From assembly GCA_024696945.1 (NCBI GenBank), contig JAILGF010000034.1:1-60552 (forward strand): 60,552 nt of DNA. Reading direction: 5' to 3'. The DNA is from Lachnospiraceae bacterium (lineage in GTDB: Bacteria; Bacillota; Clostridia; Lachnospirales; Lachnospiraceae). The notes under the pieces are model-generated. The model was not told the origin of the DNA and did not search any database. It was given only the letters and a program-made list of their open reading frames with translations. The position numbers were made by a program, and so were the translations under genes. Of the stretch, positions 40,264-49,973 are shown one piece after another (within the stretch, counting starts at the first letter, position 1; every line of letters starts with the position of its first letter).

Positions 40264-43200
40264 ATGAGCCTATATTATCACATCGGAAGTTCCGGTGCCG
40301 GAAAGTCCACGGGAGTAAGAAATAAAATAATAAAGGAAGCGGAAAAAGATAAAAACAGGAGCTTCCTTTTTATTGTGCCCGAACAGTTCACGCTTCAGAC
40401 ACAGCGGGAAATTCTTGAAAAAAGCAGCACTCACGGCATGATGAATATCGATGCCTTGAGTTTCGCACGTCTTGCCCACAGGGTGTTTGAAGAGCAAGGA
40501 GTTACTCTGCCCCAGGTTCTGGAGGATACCGGCAAGAGCATGATCGTAAAAAAGATTGTACTTGAGCATAAGGATGAGCTGACCATTTATAAGAACAAGG
40601 TTAAGAAGCAGGGTTTCATAGAGGAGATGAAATCCCTTATTGCCGAATTCTATCAGTATCGGATAGACAAAGAGCGTTTTGAACAGATGAAAAAAACGGC
40701 AGGAGACAGGAAATCCTTAAAGGCTAAGCTTCATGACATAGAGATAATCTATGACGCTTTTGCAAAATTCATCGAAGGTCGATTTGTCATGAATGAGGAA
40801 GTAATTGACAGGATGTGTGATGTCGCACAGAATTCGGCCCTTCTTAAGAATGCGGTTATCGTACTGGACGGATTTACCGGCTTCACCCCATCACAATACA
40901 ACTGTATAGACTGCCTTATGAAGGTATGCGCGGATATCCACGTGGTTCTGACTGTAGATCCGGAACTTGTCTGCGTATCGGGGCTCAAGAAAAAAAAGAA
41001 ATATGAGGATCTTTTTGAACTGAGTCTTAAGACCATAGACAAACTGGAAAGGCTTGCAACACAGAATAATATCCCGTCAGATTATATAACCTATAACGAT
41101 GAAAAAGGCAGGTATAGGAACAATCCGTCATTGGCTCATCTTGAACAGAACCTGTTCAGGTTTCCCTATACAAAATCCGAGGATTCAAGTGCAATAACAT
41201 TATTGTCTGCCGCAGATACGGATGAAGAAGCCGAGTTCATTGTGTCTAAGGTCCGTGAACTGGTTTTTGAAAACGGCATTAAGTACGAAAATATCGCGGT
41301 ACTGGCCGGAGATATATCTTCATACGGAAAAACTCTGGAGAAGAAATTCATTAACGCAGGTATCCCCGTTTTCATTGACGAAAAGCACAGTATAGCGGGA
41401 ATGAATGCAGTAGAATTCATTGATTCTGTAATGGATACCGAGCTTTCGGACTATTCGTACGAGAGTATTTTTCGCATGCTAAAAACAGGCTTTACCGGAA
41501 TTGAACCGGATGCTGTCGCCCGCACGGAAAACTATGTTTTGGAGCATGGCATAAAGGGTCACAGAAGATGGAGCCGTGAATGGAATGGCGAGGGTAAAGT
41601 TTGTGAGATCATAAACGAAACAAGAGAAAAGGTGCTTTCGGTACTTGACGGTTTTCGAGCCTCCGAAAAGAAAAAGCCCACCGTAACTGAACGCCTGACG
41701 GCTCTTTACGGCATACTTGATACTTGCGAGGCTGAGCTTAAGCTTTATGAAATATCAAATGAATTAAAGCTTAGTGAAAATCCTGCAGACAGGATAAGGG
41801 GTATGGAGTTAGGGCAGCTGTTTAAAACTGTAGTCACGGTATTTGAAAGGATAAACAGCCTGCTCGGTCCCGAGAGGATGGAACTTAAAGAGTTTAAGGA
41901 TGTCTTGGATACCGGGTTTAACGAGGCTAAGCTCAGAAGCATTCCCGGAGGGGCGGATTCGATAGTTGTCGGAGACATCGAAAGAACAAGGATAGACAAT
42001 AAAAAAGTCATTTTCCTGGCAGGCTGCAATGACAGCACTATTCCGAAAAATACTTCGACAGAAGGACTTTTGAATGAATTCGACAGGGAACTTTTTGCCG
42101 ATAATGACATAGAACTTTCACCGACCAAAAGAGACAATGCGTCACTTTCGGAGTTTTACCTTTATCTTGCCCTGACAAAGCCTTCCGAGAAACTTTTCAT
42201 CACATATTCGAGAATGGCGCAGAATGAGAAGGAGGCCCGTCCGTCCTATCTGTTCGCACGTGTCATGAAGCTTTATAATAATCTCGATGTTAAGAAAATC
42301 TCGGAATATGAAAAGGATAATGTATACAGAATCCTTGGCAGTGACAGGGGAATGACCTATGTTACGGGGGTACTGCGTGAAGCTAACGGACCGATAAAGG
42401 AAAATCCCGCATATGAATACCTTAAGGAAGCTTTTTCTAAAGAAAATTATGAGAAGATGCTGCTGATAGAAGAAGCGGCTTCGGGCAAGAAAAAAATCGG
42501 CAAGCTCACAGAAAGTGAAGCCGAGGCTCTGTACGGAAAGGTTATCATGGGCAGTATCACACGCCTTCAGCAGTTTGCTTCGTGTGCATTCTCTCATTTC
42601 GCAGCATTCGGACTTGAACTTAAGGAACGCAAGGAATACCGTATAGGCATGCTTGAACTTGGAACCATATACCACGAGGCTCTCCAGAGATATGCCGAGA
42701 ACCTGAAAAAGAATAAGATAAAGTGGGTCAATTGTGTAGGCGAAGACAGGGAAAAAAGGGAAAAGGAAGCAATAGAAACAGCACTTGCGAAATATGATGA
42801 TATTTTAAGCAGTTCTAAAAGGCTCGAATATTACAGAAAAAGCATCTTTAGGGTCGTTTCGAGGACTGTGGAAATCGTTACGAAGCAGATAGCTCTCGGA
42901 GAGTTTGACGTCGGCTACGTGGAAAAGCGATTCAAAAAAGAAAACTCTATCATGAGCCTAAACGGAGTTATAGACAGACTGGATATCGCAAAGAAAAACG
43001 GTAAATCCTACGTCCGTGTCATAGATTACAAGACCGGCAAAACAGAGTTTGATATGGAGCTGTTAAAGGCCGGACTTCAGCTGCAGCTTGCGGTTTATAC
43101 CACTGAGGCTATAGCTATGTTTAAAGAGCAGGGTGAGGACATCCAACCTGCCGGAATGTATTATTACAGGATAGATGATCCTATAATCGATGCCGGGGCT

Positions 43201-43584
43201 GACGTTGAGAAGGAAAGAATGAAGGATCTGCGTCTTGACGGGCTTACCGTGGATGAGGACGATATAATAGGGCTTCATGACAGCTCCTTGGTTGATAAAG
43301 ACGGCAACCGTCTTGCAGAAAAGTCTGAGGTAATAAAATACGAATATACAAAGGAAGGTCATATCAGTAAAAACTCGGAAAAATGCGTTATTCCCAAGGA
43401 TGATTTTGAGAATATCGGAAGGACCGCAGACAGATTAGCCGGAGAACTTGCAAAAGGAATTCTGGAAGGAAACGTAGCTGTCAATCCCTATCAACACAAT
43501 AATTTTACTCCCTGCACGTACTGTCCGTACATAAACGTATGCGGTTTCGACAGAAAACGCGGGGACAAATATAGGATGATATGA
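40264..43584 (+). CDS. addB: ATP-dependent helicase/deoxyribonuclease subunit B (AddB)
   Basis: 1106 aa subunit of AddAB, the Firmicute equivalent of RecBCD that processes double-strand breaks. Walker A is GSSGAGKST (8-16), followed by LFIVPEQFTLQTQREIL. The nuclease motif is VRVIDYKTGKTEFD near residue 920, and the iron-sulfur cysteines are visible as FASCAFSHF near 775 and CTYCPYINVC near 1090. AAGGAGC precedes ATG 40264. addA follows 76 bp later, in the usual B-A order. Confidence is high from the length, paired nuclease/Fe-S motifs and gene context. Confidence 0.95.
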   Translation: MSLYYHIGSSGAGKSTGVRNKIIKEAEKDKNRSFLFIVPEQFTLQTQREILEKSSTHGMMNIDALSFARLAHRVFEEQGVTLPQVLEDTGKSMIVKKIVLEHKDELTIYKNKVKKQGFIEEMKSLIAEFYQYRIDKERFEQMKKTAGDRKSLKAKLHDIEIIYDAFAKFIEGRFVMNEEVIDRMCDVAQNSALLKNAVIVLDGFTGFTPSQYNCIDCLMKVCADIHVVLTVDPELVCVSGLKKKKKYEDLFELSLKTIDKLERLATQNNIPSDYITYNDEKGRYRNNPSLAHLEQNLFRFPYTKSEDSSAITLLSAADTDEEAEFIVSKVRELVFENGIKYENIAVLAGDISSYGKTLEKKFINAGIPVFIDEKHSIAGMNAVEFIDSVMDTELSDYSYESIFRMLKTGFTGIEPDAVARTENYVLEHGIKGHRRWSREWNGEGKVCEIINETREKVLSVLDGFRASEKKKPTVTERLTALYGILDTCEAELKLYEISNELKLSENPADRIRGMELGQLFKTVVTVFERINSLLGPERMELKEFKDVLDTGFNEAKLRSIPGGADSIVVGDIERTRIDNKKVIFLAGCNDSTIPKNTSTEGLLNEFDRELFADNDIELSPTKRDNASLSEFYLYLALTKPSEKLFITYSRMAQNEKEARPSYLFARVMKLYNNLDVKKISEYEKDNVYRILGSDRGMTYVTGVLREANGPIKENPAYEYLKEAFSKENYEKMLLIEEAASGKKKIGKLTESEAEALYGKVIMGSITRLQQFASCAFSHFAAFGLELKERKEYRIGMLELGTIYHEALQRYAENLKKNKIKWVNCVGEDREKREKEAIETALAKYDDILSSSKRLEYYRKSIFRVVSRTVEIVTKQIALGEFDVGYVEKRFKKENSIMSLNGVIDRLDIAKKNGKSYVRVIDYKTGKTEFDMELLKAGLQLQLAVYTTEAIAMFKEQGEDIQPAGMYYYRIDDPIIDAGADVEKERMKDLRLDGLTVDEDDIIGLHDSSLVDKDGNRLAEKSEVIKYEYTKEGHISKNSEKCVIPKDDFENIGRTADRLAGELAKGILEGNVAVNPYQHNNFTPCTYCPYINVCGFDRKRGDKYRMI

Positions 43585-43628
43585 TACTAAGGATGAAAGT
43601 TGCTTGCAGCGAAGCAATCCGTAGTATC
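43583..43628 (+). other. hairpin between addB and addA
   Basis: GATACTA-A-GGAT (43583-43594) pairs with ATCC-G-TAGTATC (43617-43628), and the loop can pair further (TTGC/GCAA). It overlaps the addB stop codon. No T tract follows; a role in setting the addB/addA ratio is possible but unproven. Confidence 0.45.
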
Positions 43629-43660
43629 AGTTAGAGGCTAAACAAAGTTAGGTAAAACAC

Positions 43661-46600
43661 ATGGAAAGAAAATGGACCGAAAAACAGAAAAAAGTCATAG
43701 ATTCGCGGGACAAAAATCTTCTTGTTTCCGCTGCAGCAGGCTCTGGAAAAACAGCGGTTCTGGTTGCGCGGATTATTAAAATGATAACCGATACGGAAAA
43801 TCTCGTGGATATAGATAAGCTTGTTATCATAACGTTTACCAGGGCGGCTGCTGCACAGATGCGCCGGAAGATTGCGGACGAACTGGAAAAGCTTATCGAG
43901 AAAGAACCGGAAAACGAATTATACAGAAGACAGCAGAAGCTTTTGGGGAATGCGGTGATATCGACCATCGACAGCTTCTGTATAGGAATAGTGCGGGCTT
44001 ATTTCCAGAGGCTCGAGCTTGATCCGGGCTTCAGGATGGCCGACGAAACCGAGCTCAAGCTCATCGAGAGCGATGCGATGGATGAGCTTATGGAGAAATA
44101 CCATAATGAGGGAACTCCGGATTTTTATTATCTTATAGAAGCTTATTGTAATTACAGATCCGATGAGAAGCTTACCGAGTTTATTTCACTCCTTGCAAGA
44201 AAAGCTGAGGCTCAGCCATGGCCGGAAAAATGGCTGGACAGCCTGATACAGGATTATGAGATAAAGGACGGTTCGGAACTCAGTAATTCGCGTCCCGCGC
44301 AGGCTGTTTTTAATCATGCGAGGGAAATAATAGAGGCTGTGGTAAAGAAGATTCAAAAAGCGGAAGAGCTCTGCTGCCCGGATGGTTCGGATACGGACCT
44401 TTCCGCAGGTTTCCTTTCTACAATAAAGGAAGATAAAGAGGCGGTAAGCAGTCTCCTTGAGAAAAAAGATTTCAGCAGTCTTGGAGCGGCCTTAAGTTCC
44501 GTACCTTTTGGAAGGCTGTCTTCCAAAAAGACGGGAGACGATAAGGTTAAGGACAGGGTTAAGGAGATACGTAATAAATATAAAAAGGAAATAACCGATC
44601 TTTCGAAAGATTTCTTTCCTTCCGACGCAGATTCCGTAGCGGAGCTGATAAGAAAATCAAAACCTGCGGTAAGCTGTCTTATCGAAATGACAAAGGAATA
44701 CCGGAATATCCTGATGGAGAAAAAGAAGGAGAAGAACGTAATAGACTTTTCTGATGCGGAGCATTTTGCACTGGATATACTATGGGGAGACACACCCGAG
44801 GCGTTAGAACTCAGGAATGAATACCATGAAATTATAATAGACGAATACCAGGACAGCAACAACGTTCAGGAATATATAGCCAATGCCATAGCAGGGGCTT
44901 TTTCGGAGCACCCATATATCTTTACGGTAGGTGATGTCAAGCAGAGTATTTATAAATTCAGAAATGCCCGCCCGGAGCTTTTTATGGAGAAACAGGAGAA
45001 GTACGGAGCAAAGGAGGATAACGGAGAGCTCTTTATTCTTGACAACAATTTCAGGTCACGTGAGGAAGTACTGCTCAGTACCAATGCCGTATTTAAGCAT
45101 ATAATGCGTAAGGAGATCGGTGGCATCGAGTATAATGACGAGTGTTCGCTAAAGCGGGGAACCGATGCACAGATAGCCTTGGGAGACGCTTCGCCGTACA
45201 AGACTGAAGCATATATCATATCCGATAAGCTTCAGGAGGATGAAGGTTCTGAAGCAAAAAAAGATAAAGTGGATTCTGCGATCCCGGATAAAAATGTTCT
45301 TGAGGCACGCTTCATTGCAAAAAGGATAAAGAAACTCGTTTATGAAGAAAAACTGCAGGTTTCGGATGAAGAAAAGGAAGGAAGCTTTAGAAACGTACGT
45401 TTCGGGGATATCGTGATCCTGCTCCGCACAATGAAGGAGTGGTCATCGGTATTTGCCGAGACACTTGAGAGCGAAGGGATACCGGTGTTTACCGAGGAGG
45501 CTGATGGTTTCTTTAAATCGAGCGAGGTTAGACTGGTGATCGACTTCCTTAAAATACTTGACAATCCCAGGCAGGATATACCTTTTGCTGCAGTACTCCA
45601 CTCGGTGATCGCAGGGCTGAGCGAAGAGGAACTTGCCCTGATACGTATCTGCGCAGGCAAGACAGAGACTTTTTATGATGCTGTTTTGAGTCTGACGGAA
45701 AACGTTCCGGAAAAGGAAGATGACAAATTACTGGAAATCCGAGGAAAGCTTGCAAGATTTATCGAGCTTTACCGTGAGCTTGACAAGTACAGGCAGAGTG
45801 CTTCGGTTTCCGAACTTATCGACAAGATATACAGAAGCACGGATATCTGCGATTATTATTCGGCCATGCCGGACGGGGAAATGCGTAAGGCCAATCTCGA
45901 TATGCTTCCGATATATGCCGTTCAGTATGAAAATACAAGCTATTCCGGACTGTTCAGCTTTATAAGATATTATGATAAGCTCCTCAGCAAGGACTTAGAT
46001 TACGGGGAAGCCGGTTCGAAGGCAGCTGGGAACAGCGTCCGGATAATGAGCATTCATAAGAGTAAGGGACTTGAATTTCCTGTTGTATTTGTGGCTGGGC
46101 TCGGAAAGGAATTTAATCTCAAGGATTTTAGCGGGGATATCTGTGTCAGTGCCGATAATGGTCTCGGGATAAAATATGTGGATATTGAGAAAAGAATAAA
46201 ATATCCTTCGTTTTATCATTCGATAATAAGGATGAGAGGTACGGCTGATATCATCGGTGAGGAGATGAGACTTCTTTATGTTGCCATGACGCGTGCCAAG
46301 GATAAGCTGATCTTACTGGGAACCACAGGCAGATCGAAGCCCGGAGAAGGGACTGATTATGCTTCACTTTTTAAAGCAAAGTCTTTTCTGGATTTTATAT
46401 ATCCGGTGCTTGTGCCGGAAAAGGAGCATTTCATTTCACAGGTAATATCGCCGGAAACTGCCATGAATATCATATCTGAAGAGAACGGATATGAAACGGA
46501 GGAAAACGGGGAAATAGAGCAGGCGAAGGAATTATCACCAGACGAGGAAATTATTTTGGAGAAGCTTGAGAAGGCACGTTCGGCTGAATATCCTTATCAG

Positions 46601-47278
46601 GCTTCGGAAGCAGTTCCGGTCAAGATGTCGGTATCCGAATTAAAGATACAGAGCATTGAGGAAGAATTCGGTGAGGATCTCTTTGAGGAAACCAGGGAAT
46701 TCCAACCGGGAGACAAAACCGTACCAGATTTCTTAAAGAGCGAAGAGAAGGTTTCAAGAGGTGCCGATTACGGTACATTGGTCCACAAATGCATGCAGTT
46801 TATTCCTATGCAGATTACCGGTTCGGATGAGGTTGAAAGTTTCTTTGACGTGATGGATAAGCAGGGAAGACTGAATAATGATGAAAGAAGCAGACTTTCT
46901 GTAAAGAAGTTTGTAGAATTCCTTAATGACCCGATAGCTGAAAGAATAAGAAAGGCGGATTCAGAAGGCAAGTTTTACCGCGAGAAGCAGTTTATGTTCA
47001 CTCTTCCTGCAAACAGGATCAACGCCGAAAAATATACCGGCATAACAACTCCGGTTCCCATCCAGGGAGTTATCGATGCCATGTTCATAGAAGACGGAGA
47101 GCTTGTTATCCTCGATTACAAAACCGACAGCCTAAAACCCGGCTGTGAGGAAGAGCTTGTTAAGAAATACAGAACTCAGCTCGATATATATGCAGAGGCG
47201 GCAGAAAGGCTTATGGGCATGAAGGTAAAAGAAAAGCTGCTGTATTCATTTGCAATCGGGAAGGTTATACAGGTATAA
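43661..47278 (+). CDS. addA: ATP-dependent helicase/nuclease subunit A (AddA)
   Basis: 1205 aa UvrD-type helicase fused to a RecB-family nuclease. WTEKQKKVIDSRDKNLLVSAAAGSGKTAVL holds the Q-motif and Walker A. Other helicase motifs are ITFTRAAAAQMRR, STIDSFCIGIVR, IIDEYQDSNNVQ (Walker B), VGDVKQSIYKFR, IMSIHKSKGLEFPVVFV and LLYVAMTRAKDKL. The C-terminal nuclease has TLVHKCMQ, FTLP...GVIDAMF and VILDYKTDSL with the catalytic Asp/Lys. The start ATG 43661 has a poor ribosome binding site (AGTTAGG). It is followed 5 bp later by a methyltransferase gene. Confidence 0.96.
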   Translation: MERKWTEKQKKVIDSRDKNLLVSAAAGSGKTAVLVARIIKMITDTENLVDIDKLVIITFTRAAAAQMRRKIADELEKLIEKEPENELYRRQQKLLGNAVISTIDSFCIGIVRAYFQRLELDPGFRMADETELKLIESDAMDELMEKYHNEGTPDFYYLIEAYCNYRSDEKLTEFISLLARKAEAQPWPEKWLDSLIQDYEIKDGSELSNSRPAQAVFNHAREIIEAVVKKIQKAEELCCPDGSDTDLSAGFLSTIKEDKEAVSSLLEKKDFSSLGAALSSVPFGRLSSKKTGDDKVKDRVKEIRNKYKKEITDLSKDFFPSDADSVAELIRKSKPAVSCLIEMTKEYRNILMEKKKEKNVIDFSDAEHFALDILWGDTPEALELRNEYHEIIIDEYQDSNNVQEYIANAIAGAFSEHPYIFTVGDVKQSIYKFRNARPELFMEKQEKYGAKEDNGELFILDNNFRSREEVLLSTNAVFKHIMRKEIGGIEYNDECSLKRGTDAQIALGDASPYKTEAYIISDKLQEDEGSEAKKDKVDSAIPDKNVLEARFIAKRIKKLVYEEKLQVSDEEKEGSFRNVRFGDIVILLRTMKEWSSVFAETLESEGIPVFTEEADGFFKSSEVRLVIDFLKILDNPRQDIPFAAVLHSVIAGLSEEELALIRICAGKTETFYDAVLSLTENVPEKEDDKLLEIRGKLARFIELYRELDKYRQSASVSELIDKIYRSTDICDYYSAMPDGEMRKANLDMLPIYAVQYENTSYSGLFSFIRYYDKLLSKDLDYGEAGSKAAGNSVRIMSIHKSKGLEFPVVFVAGLGKEFNLKDFSGDICVSADNGLGIKYVDIEKRIKYPSFYHSIIRMRGTADIIGEEMRLLYVAMTRAKDKLILLGTTGRSKPGEGTDYASLFKAKSFLDFIYPVLVPEKEHFISQVISPETAMNIISEENGYETEENGEIEQAKELSPDEEIILEKLEKARSAEYPYQASEAVPVKMSVSELKIQSIEEEFGEDLFEETREFQPGDKTVPDFLKSEEKVSRGADYGTLVHKCMQFIPMQITGSDEVESFFDVMDKQGRLNNDERSRLSVKKFVEFLNDPIAERIRKADSEGKFYREKQFMFTLPANRINAEKYTGITTPVPIQGVIDAMFIEDGELVILDYKTDSLKPGCEEELVKKYRTQLDIYAEAAERLMGMKVKEKLLYSFAIGKVIQV

Positions 47279-47283
47279 ATATT

Positions 47284-48114
47284 ATGAAAGAGTACACAGG
47301 ATTTGCGGAAGTATATGATATGTTTATGGATAACGTCCCGTATGATGAATGGGCGGAATATCTCCATGGACTTTTGAAGGAAAACGGTGTTAAAAAAGGA
47401 ATTGTCTGCGAGCTTGGCTGCGGTACCGGGAAAATGACACGCAGACTGCGGGATTTCGGATACGACATGATAGGCGTAGATATGTCCGAGGATATGCTCC
47501 GCATTGCCATAGAACAGGAAGCGAAAGCAGGCAATACCATAAACGGTGTAACACAAAACACGGGAAGCAAACTTAAGCAGGATAAAAAAGAGATCCTTTA
47601 CCTGGTTCAGGATATGCGGAACTTCGAGTTGTATGGGACTGTATCCGCAGTAGTAAGCGTATGTGACTGCATGAATTATATCACCGAACCGGAGGACCTT
47701 TTGCAGGTGTTTAAGCTGGCAAACAATTACCTTGATCCGGGCGGGGTTTTTATCTTCGACATGAACACTCCCTATTATTATAAGAAGATACTGGGCGAGC
47801 AGACAATCTGTGACAATCGGGAGGAAGGCAGCCTCATCTGGGAAAATTATTATGATGCCGAAACAAAGATCAACGAATTCGACATTACTATTTATATAGG
47901 AAGAAACTCGGATACATATAAGAGATTTGAGGAGACCCATTACCAGAGAGCATACAGTATTACTGAAGTAAAGAGACTGTTGAAAAAAGCGGGACTGACC
48001 GATATAAGGGTATATGAGGTGCTCACAAAAAACGAGCCCGATAAAATCTCGGAGAGAGTCTATTTTGTATCAAAGGAATGCATGAAACAGAAGAAAAGAG
48101 GAAATAAGCAATGA
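47284..48114 (+). CDS. class I SAM-dependent methyltransferase
   Basis: 276 aa. SAM-binding motif I is VCELGCGTGKMTRRL (about 42-56), followed by the acidic-loop strand YDMIGVDMSEDMLRIA and later AVVSVCDCMNYITEPEDL, a typical Rossmann-like methyltransferase. The substrate is not identifiable. It lies 5 bp after addA and overlaps hslO by four bases (ATGA), so it belongs to the addB-addA-methyltransferase-hslO operon. The same pairing with addA occurs in other Clostridia as far as I recall, without an assigned function. Confidence 0.87.
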   Translation: MKEYTGFAEVYDMFMDNVPYDEWAEYLHGLLKENGVKKGIVCELGCGTGKMTRRLRDFGYDMIGVDMSEDMLRIAIEQEAKAGNTINGVTQNTGSKLKQDKKEILYLVQDMRNFELYGTVSAVVSVCDCMNYITEPEDLLQVFKLANNYLDPGGVFIFDMNTPYYYKKILGEQTICDNREEGSLIWENYYDAETKINEFDITIYIGRNSDTYKRFEETHYQRAYSITEVKRLLKKAGLTDIRVYEVLTKNEPDKISERVYFVSKECMKQKKRGNKQ

Positions 48115-49037
48115 AAGATTATATAGTAAGAGCTACAGCTGCAGGAGACTGCATCCGCCTGTTTGCGGCAACCACGACGAACCTGGTTCAGAAGGCACAC
48201 GATGCCCACAATACATCAAATGTAGCGACAGCGGCTCTCGGACGACTGCTTACCGGAGGAGCTATAATGGGCAGTATGCTAAAAAATGACACCGATGTTA
48301 TGACTCTGCAGATAGACTGCGCCGGTCCGATAAAAGGAATTACTGTTACTGTCGGTATGGAGACCGCAGATACTCCGCAGGAAAATACGGCTTCTGAGAA
48401 GATAAATGTAAAAGGTTATTGTAAGAACCCTTCAGTTGAAATACCCCTTAAGGAGAATGGCAAGCTTGATGTGGGCGGAGCACTTGGTGCAGGCATGCTC
48501 ACCGTCATAAAGGACATGGGCTTAAAGGAGCCCTTTTCAGGTCAGACCGAGCTGGTATCGGGCGAGATAGCGGAAGACCTTACGTATTATTTTGCCACAT
48601 CCGAGCAGACCCCTTCAGCAGTTGCATTGGGAGTACTGATGGCACCCGAAGGCGGCAAGGTGCTCTGTGCCGGCGGGCTTATTATACAGCTGCTTCCGTT
48701 TGCCACGGAGGAGCTCATTACTAAACTGGAAGAAATAATTAAAAACATGGACCCGATAACCGATTATTTAAAGAGCGGAAAAAATCCGGAAGAGATTCTT
48801 ACCATTTTATTCTCGGATATGGGACTTGAAATTAATGACCGCATAGAAACGGATTTTAAGTGTGACTGCTCAAAAGAAAAAGTAACAAAAGCCATCATGA
48901 GCATAGAAAATAAGGACATTGAAGAGATGATAAATGAGGGTAAGGATGTGGAAGTTAATTGTCACTTTTGCAATACAACATATAAATTTTCACCCGAAGA
49001 ATTATCAATTTTGCTAAAAAATAAAAAAAGTTTATAA
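48111..49037 (+). CDS. hslO: redox-regulated chaperone Hsp33
   Basis: 308 aa. Hsp33 is kept inactive by zinc and becomes a holdase under oxidative plus unfolding stress. The C-terminal zinc site is complete: FKCDCSKEKV (CxC) and VNCHFCNTTY (CxxC). The N-terminal half shows RLLTGGAIMGSMLKN and QIDCAGPIKGITV, as in the family. AGAGGAAATAAGCA precedes ATG 48111, which overlaps the methyltransferase stop. It ends the addBA operon; the flagellar block begins next under its own promoter. Confidence 0.96.
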   Translation: MKDYIVRATAAGDCIRLFAATTTNLVQKAHDAHNTSNVATAALGRLLTGGAIMGSMLKNDTDVMTLQIDCAGPIKGITVTVGMETADTPQENTASEKINVKGYCKNPSVEIPLKENGKLDVGGALGAGMLTVIKDMGLKEPFSGQTELVSGEIAEDLTYYFATSEQTPSAVALGVLMAPEGGKVLCAGGLIIQLLPFATEELITKLEEIIKNMDPITDYLKSGKNPEEILTILFSDMGLEINDRIETDFKCDCSKEKVTKAIMSIENKDIEEMINEGKDVEVNCHFCNTTYKFSPEELSILLKNKKSL

Positions 49038-49044
49038 AAAGGTG

Positions 49045-49072
49045 TTAAGTTTATCGTTTTACCCTCCGATAA
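49045..49072 (+). promoter_or_regulatory. sigma-28 (FliA/SigD) promoter of flgM
   Basis: GTTAAGT (TTAAGT 49045-49050), 15 bp, CCGATAA (49066-49072). It has the same pattern as the flaG, fliS and flagellin promoters and starts the flgM-flgN-flgK-flgK-flgL run. Confidence 0.8.
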
Positions 49073-49157
49073 TCATTATGAAAGGTTCAATAGCAGATAA
49101 AACAGACAATTAATCGGGCTTTAATTTAGAGCCTGTTACAGCATGGAGGTGAGTAAT

Positions 49158-49424
49158 ATGCGTATAGATTCGATGAATCAGGTAAGTCAGGTATACAGGA
49201 TGAACAGACCTAAGAAGGTCAACACCGCTTATCAGACTTCCTTCAGCGACAAGGTTGAGATTTCTCAGCTCGGTCGTGACATCCAGATCGCCAAGAAGGC
49301 CGTAAGCGCTGCACCAGATATCAGGGAAGATAAGGTAGCCGCTATGAAGGCTGCATTTGCAGACGGATATTCCGTTAGTGATAATGATATCGCAGACAAG
49401 CTCTTAGAGAGTTTCGCAATTTAA
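49158..49424 (+). CDS. flgM: anti-sigma-28 factor FlgM
   Basis: 88 aa from ATG 49158 (GGAGGTGAG upstream; the ATG at 49143 overlaps that site). FlgM binds sigma-28 until it is exported through the finished hook. The N-terminus is polar and flexible (MNQVSQVYRMNRPKKVNTAY). The C-terminal half, DKVEISQLGRDIQIAKKAV...IREDKVAAMKAAFADGYSVSD...IADKLLE, is the sigma-binding region. It is itself under a sigma-28 promoter, giving negative feedback. Confidence 0.92.
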   Translation: MRIDSMNQVSQVYRMNRPKKVNTAYQTSFSDKVEISQLGRDIQIAKKAVSAAPDIREDKVAAMKAAFADGYSVSDNDIADKLLESFAI

Positions 49425-49437
49425 TGCGGAGGGAAAA

Positions 49438-49953
49438 ATGGCCGGACTGATCGATGAATTAGTTAACACCATGTCTCAGGAAAACGATATTTATAAGGAG
49501 CTTATACCGATCGCGGATGAAAAGACCCGCGTGATAATCAAGAATGACCTCGATGCGCTGCAGAAGATTACTGAACAGGAGCAACTGACCATCGAAAAAA
49601 TCAATGCTCTTGAAAAAAAGCGTGAAGAGGTCATTATCAATATCGGAACCGTTCTTTCGAGGAATCCCAAGGATCTTAATATGAAGGAGCTCATAAAGAT
49701 CATGGGCAGGCAGCCCGAGGAACAGAAAAAGCTTTCAAAGATACATGATGAACTGAGTGATACACTTAAGAGACTGGTGACTATCAATGACAGAAATAAA
49801 GAACTTATAAAACAATCCCTGGAAATGATAGAGTTTAACATGAATCTTATTCAAAGCACAAGGATGGCGCCCGGGGTTAATAATTATACACGCTCGGCCG
49901 GAGAAAGCAGTATCCGGGAGGGTTCGACAGGGATGTTTGACACCAAACAGTAG
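49438..49953 (+). CDS. flgN: flagellar export chaperone FlgN
   Basis: 171 aa all-helical protein starting MAGLIDELVNTMSQENDIYKEL and continuing with heptad-like helices (ALQKITEQEQLTIEKINALEKKREEVI). FlgN binds the C-termini of FlgK and FlgL and delivers them to the export gate. It lies between flgM and flgK, the usual position, with GCGGAGGG before the ATG. The C-terminal 30 residues are polar and disordered. Confidence 0.9.
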   Translation: MAGLIDELVNTMSQENDIYKELIPIADEKTRVIIKNDLDALQKITEQEQLTIEKINALEKKREEVIINIGTVLSRNPKDLNMKELIKIMGRQPEEQKKLSKIHDELSDTLKRLVTINDRNKELIKQSLEMIEFNMNLIQSTRMAPGVNNYTRSAGESSIREGSTGMFDTKQ

Positions 49954-49973
49954 CGTGGCGCGGAGGTAACCTT

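Noticed and set aside
43583..43628. Terminator between addB and addA
   Set aside because: The hairpin is strong, but no T tract follows and the two genes must be expressed together.
47176..47940. Long minus-strand ORF (254 codons) antisense to addA end and the methyltransferase
   Set aside because: It spans a real operon junction, and both forward genes carry clear family motifs.
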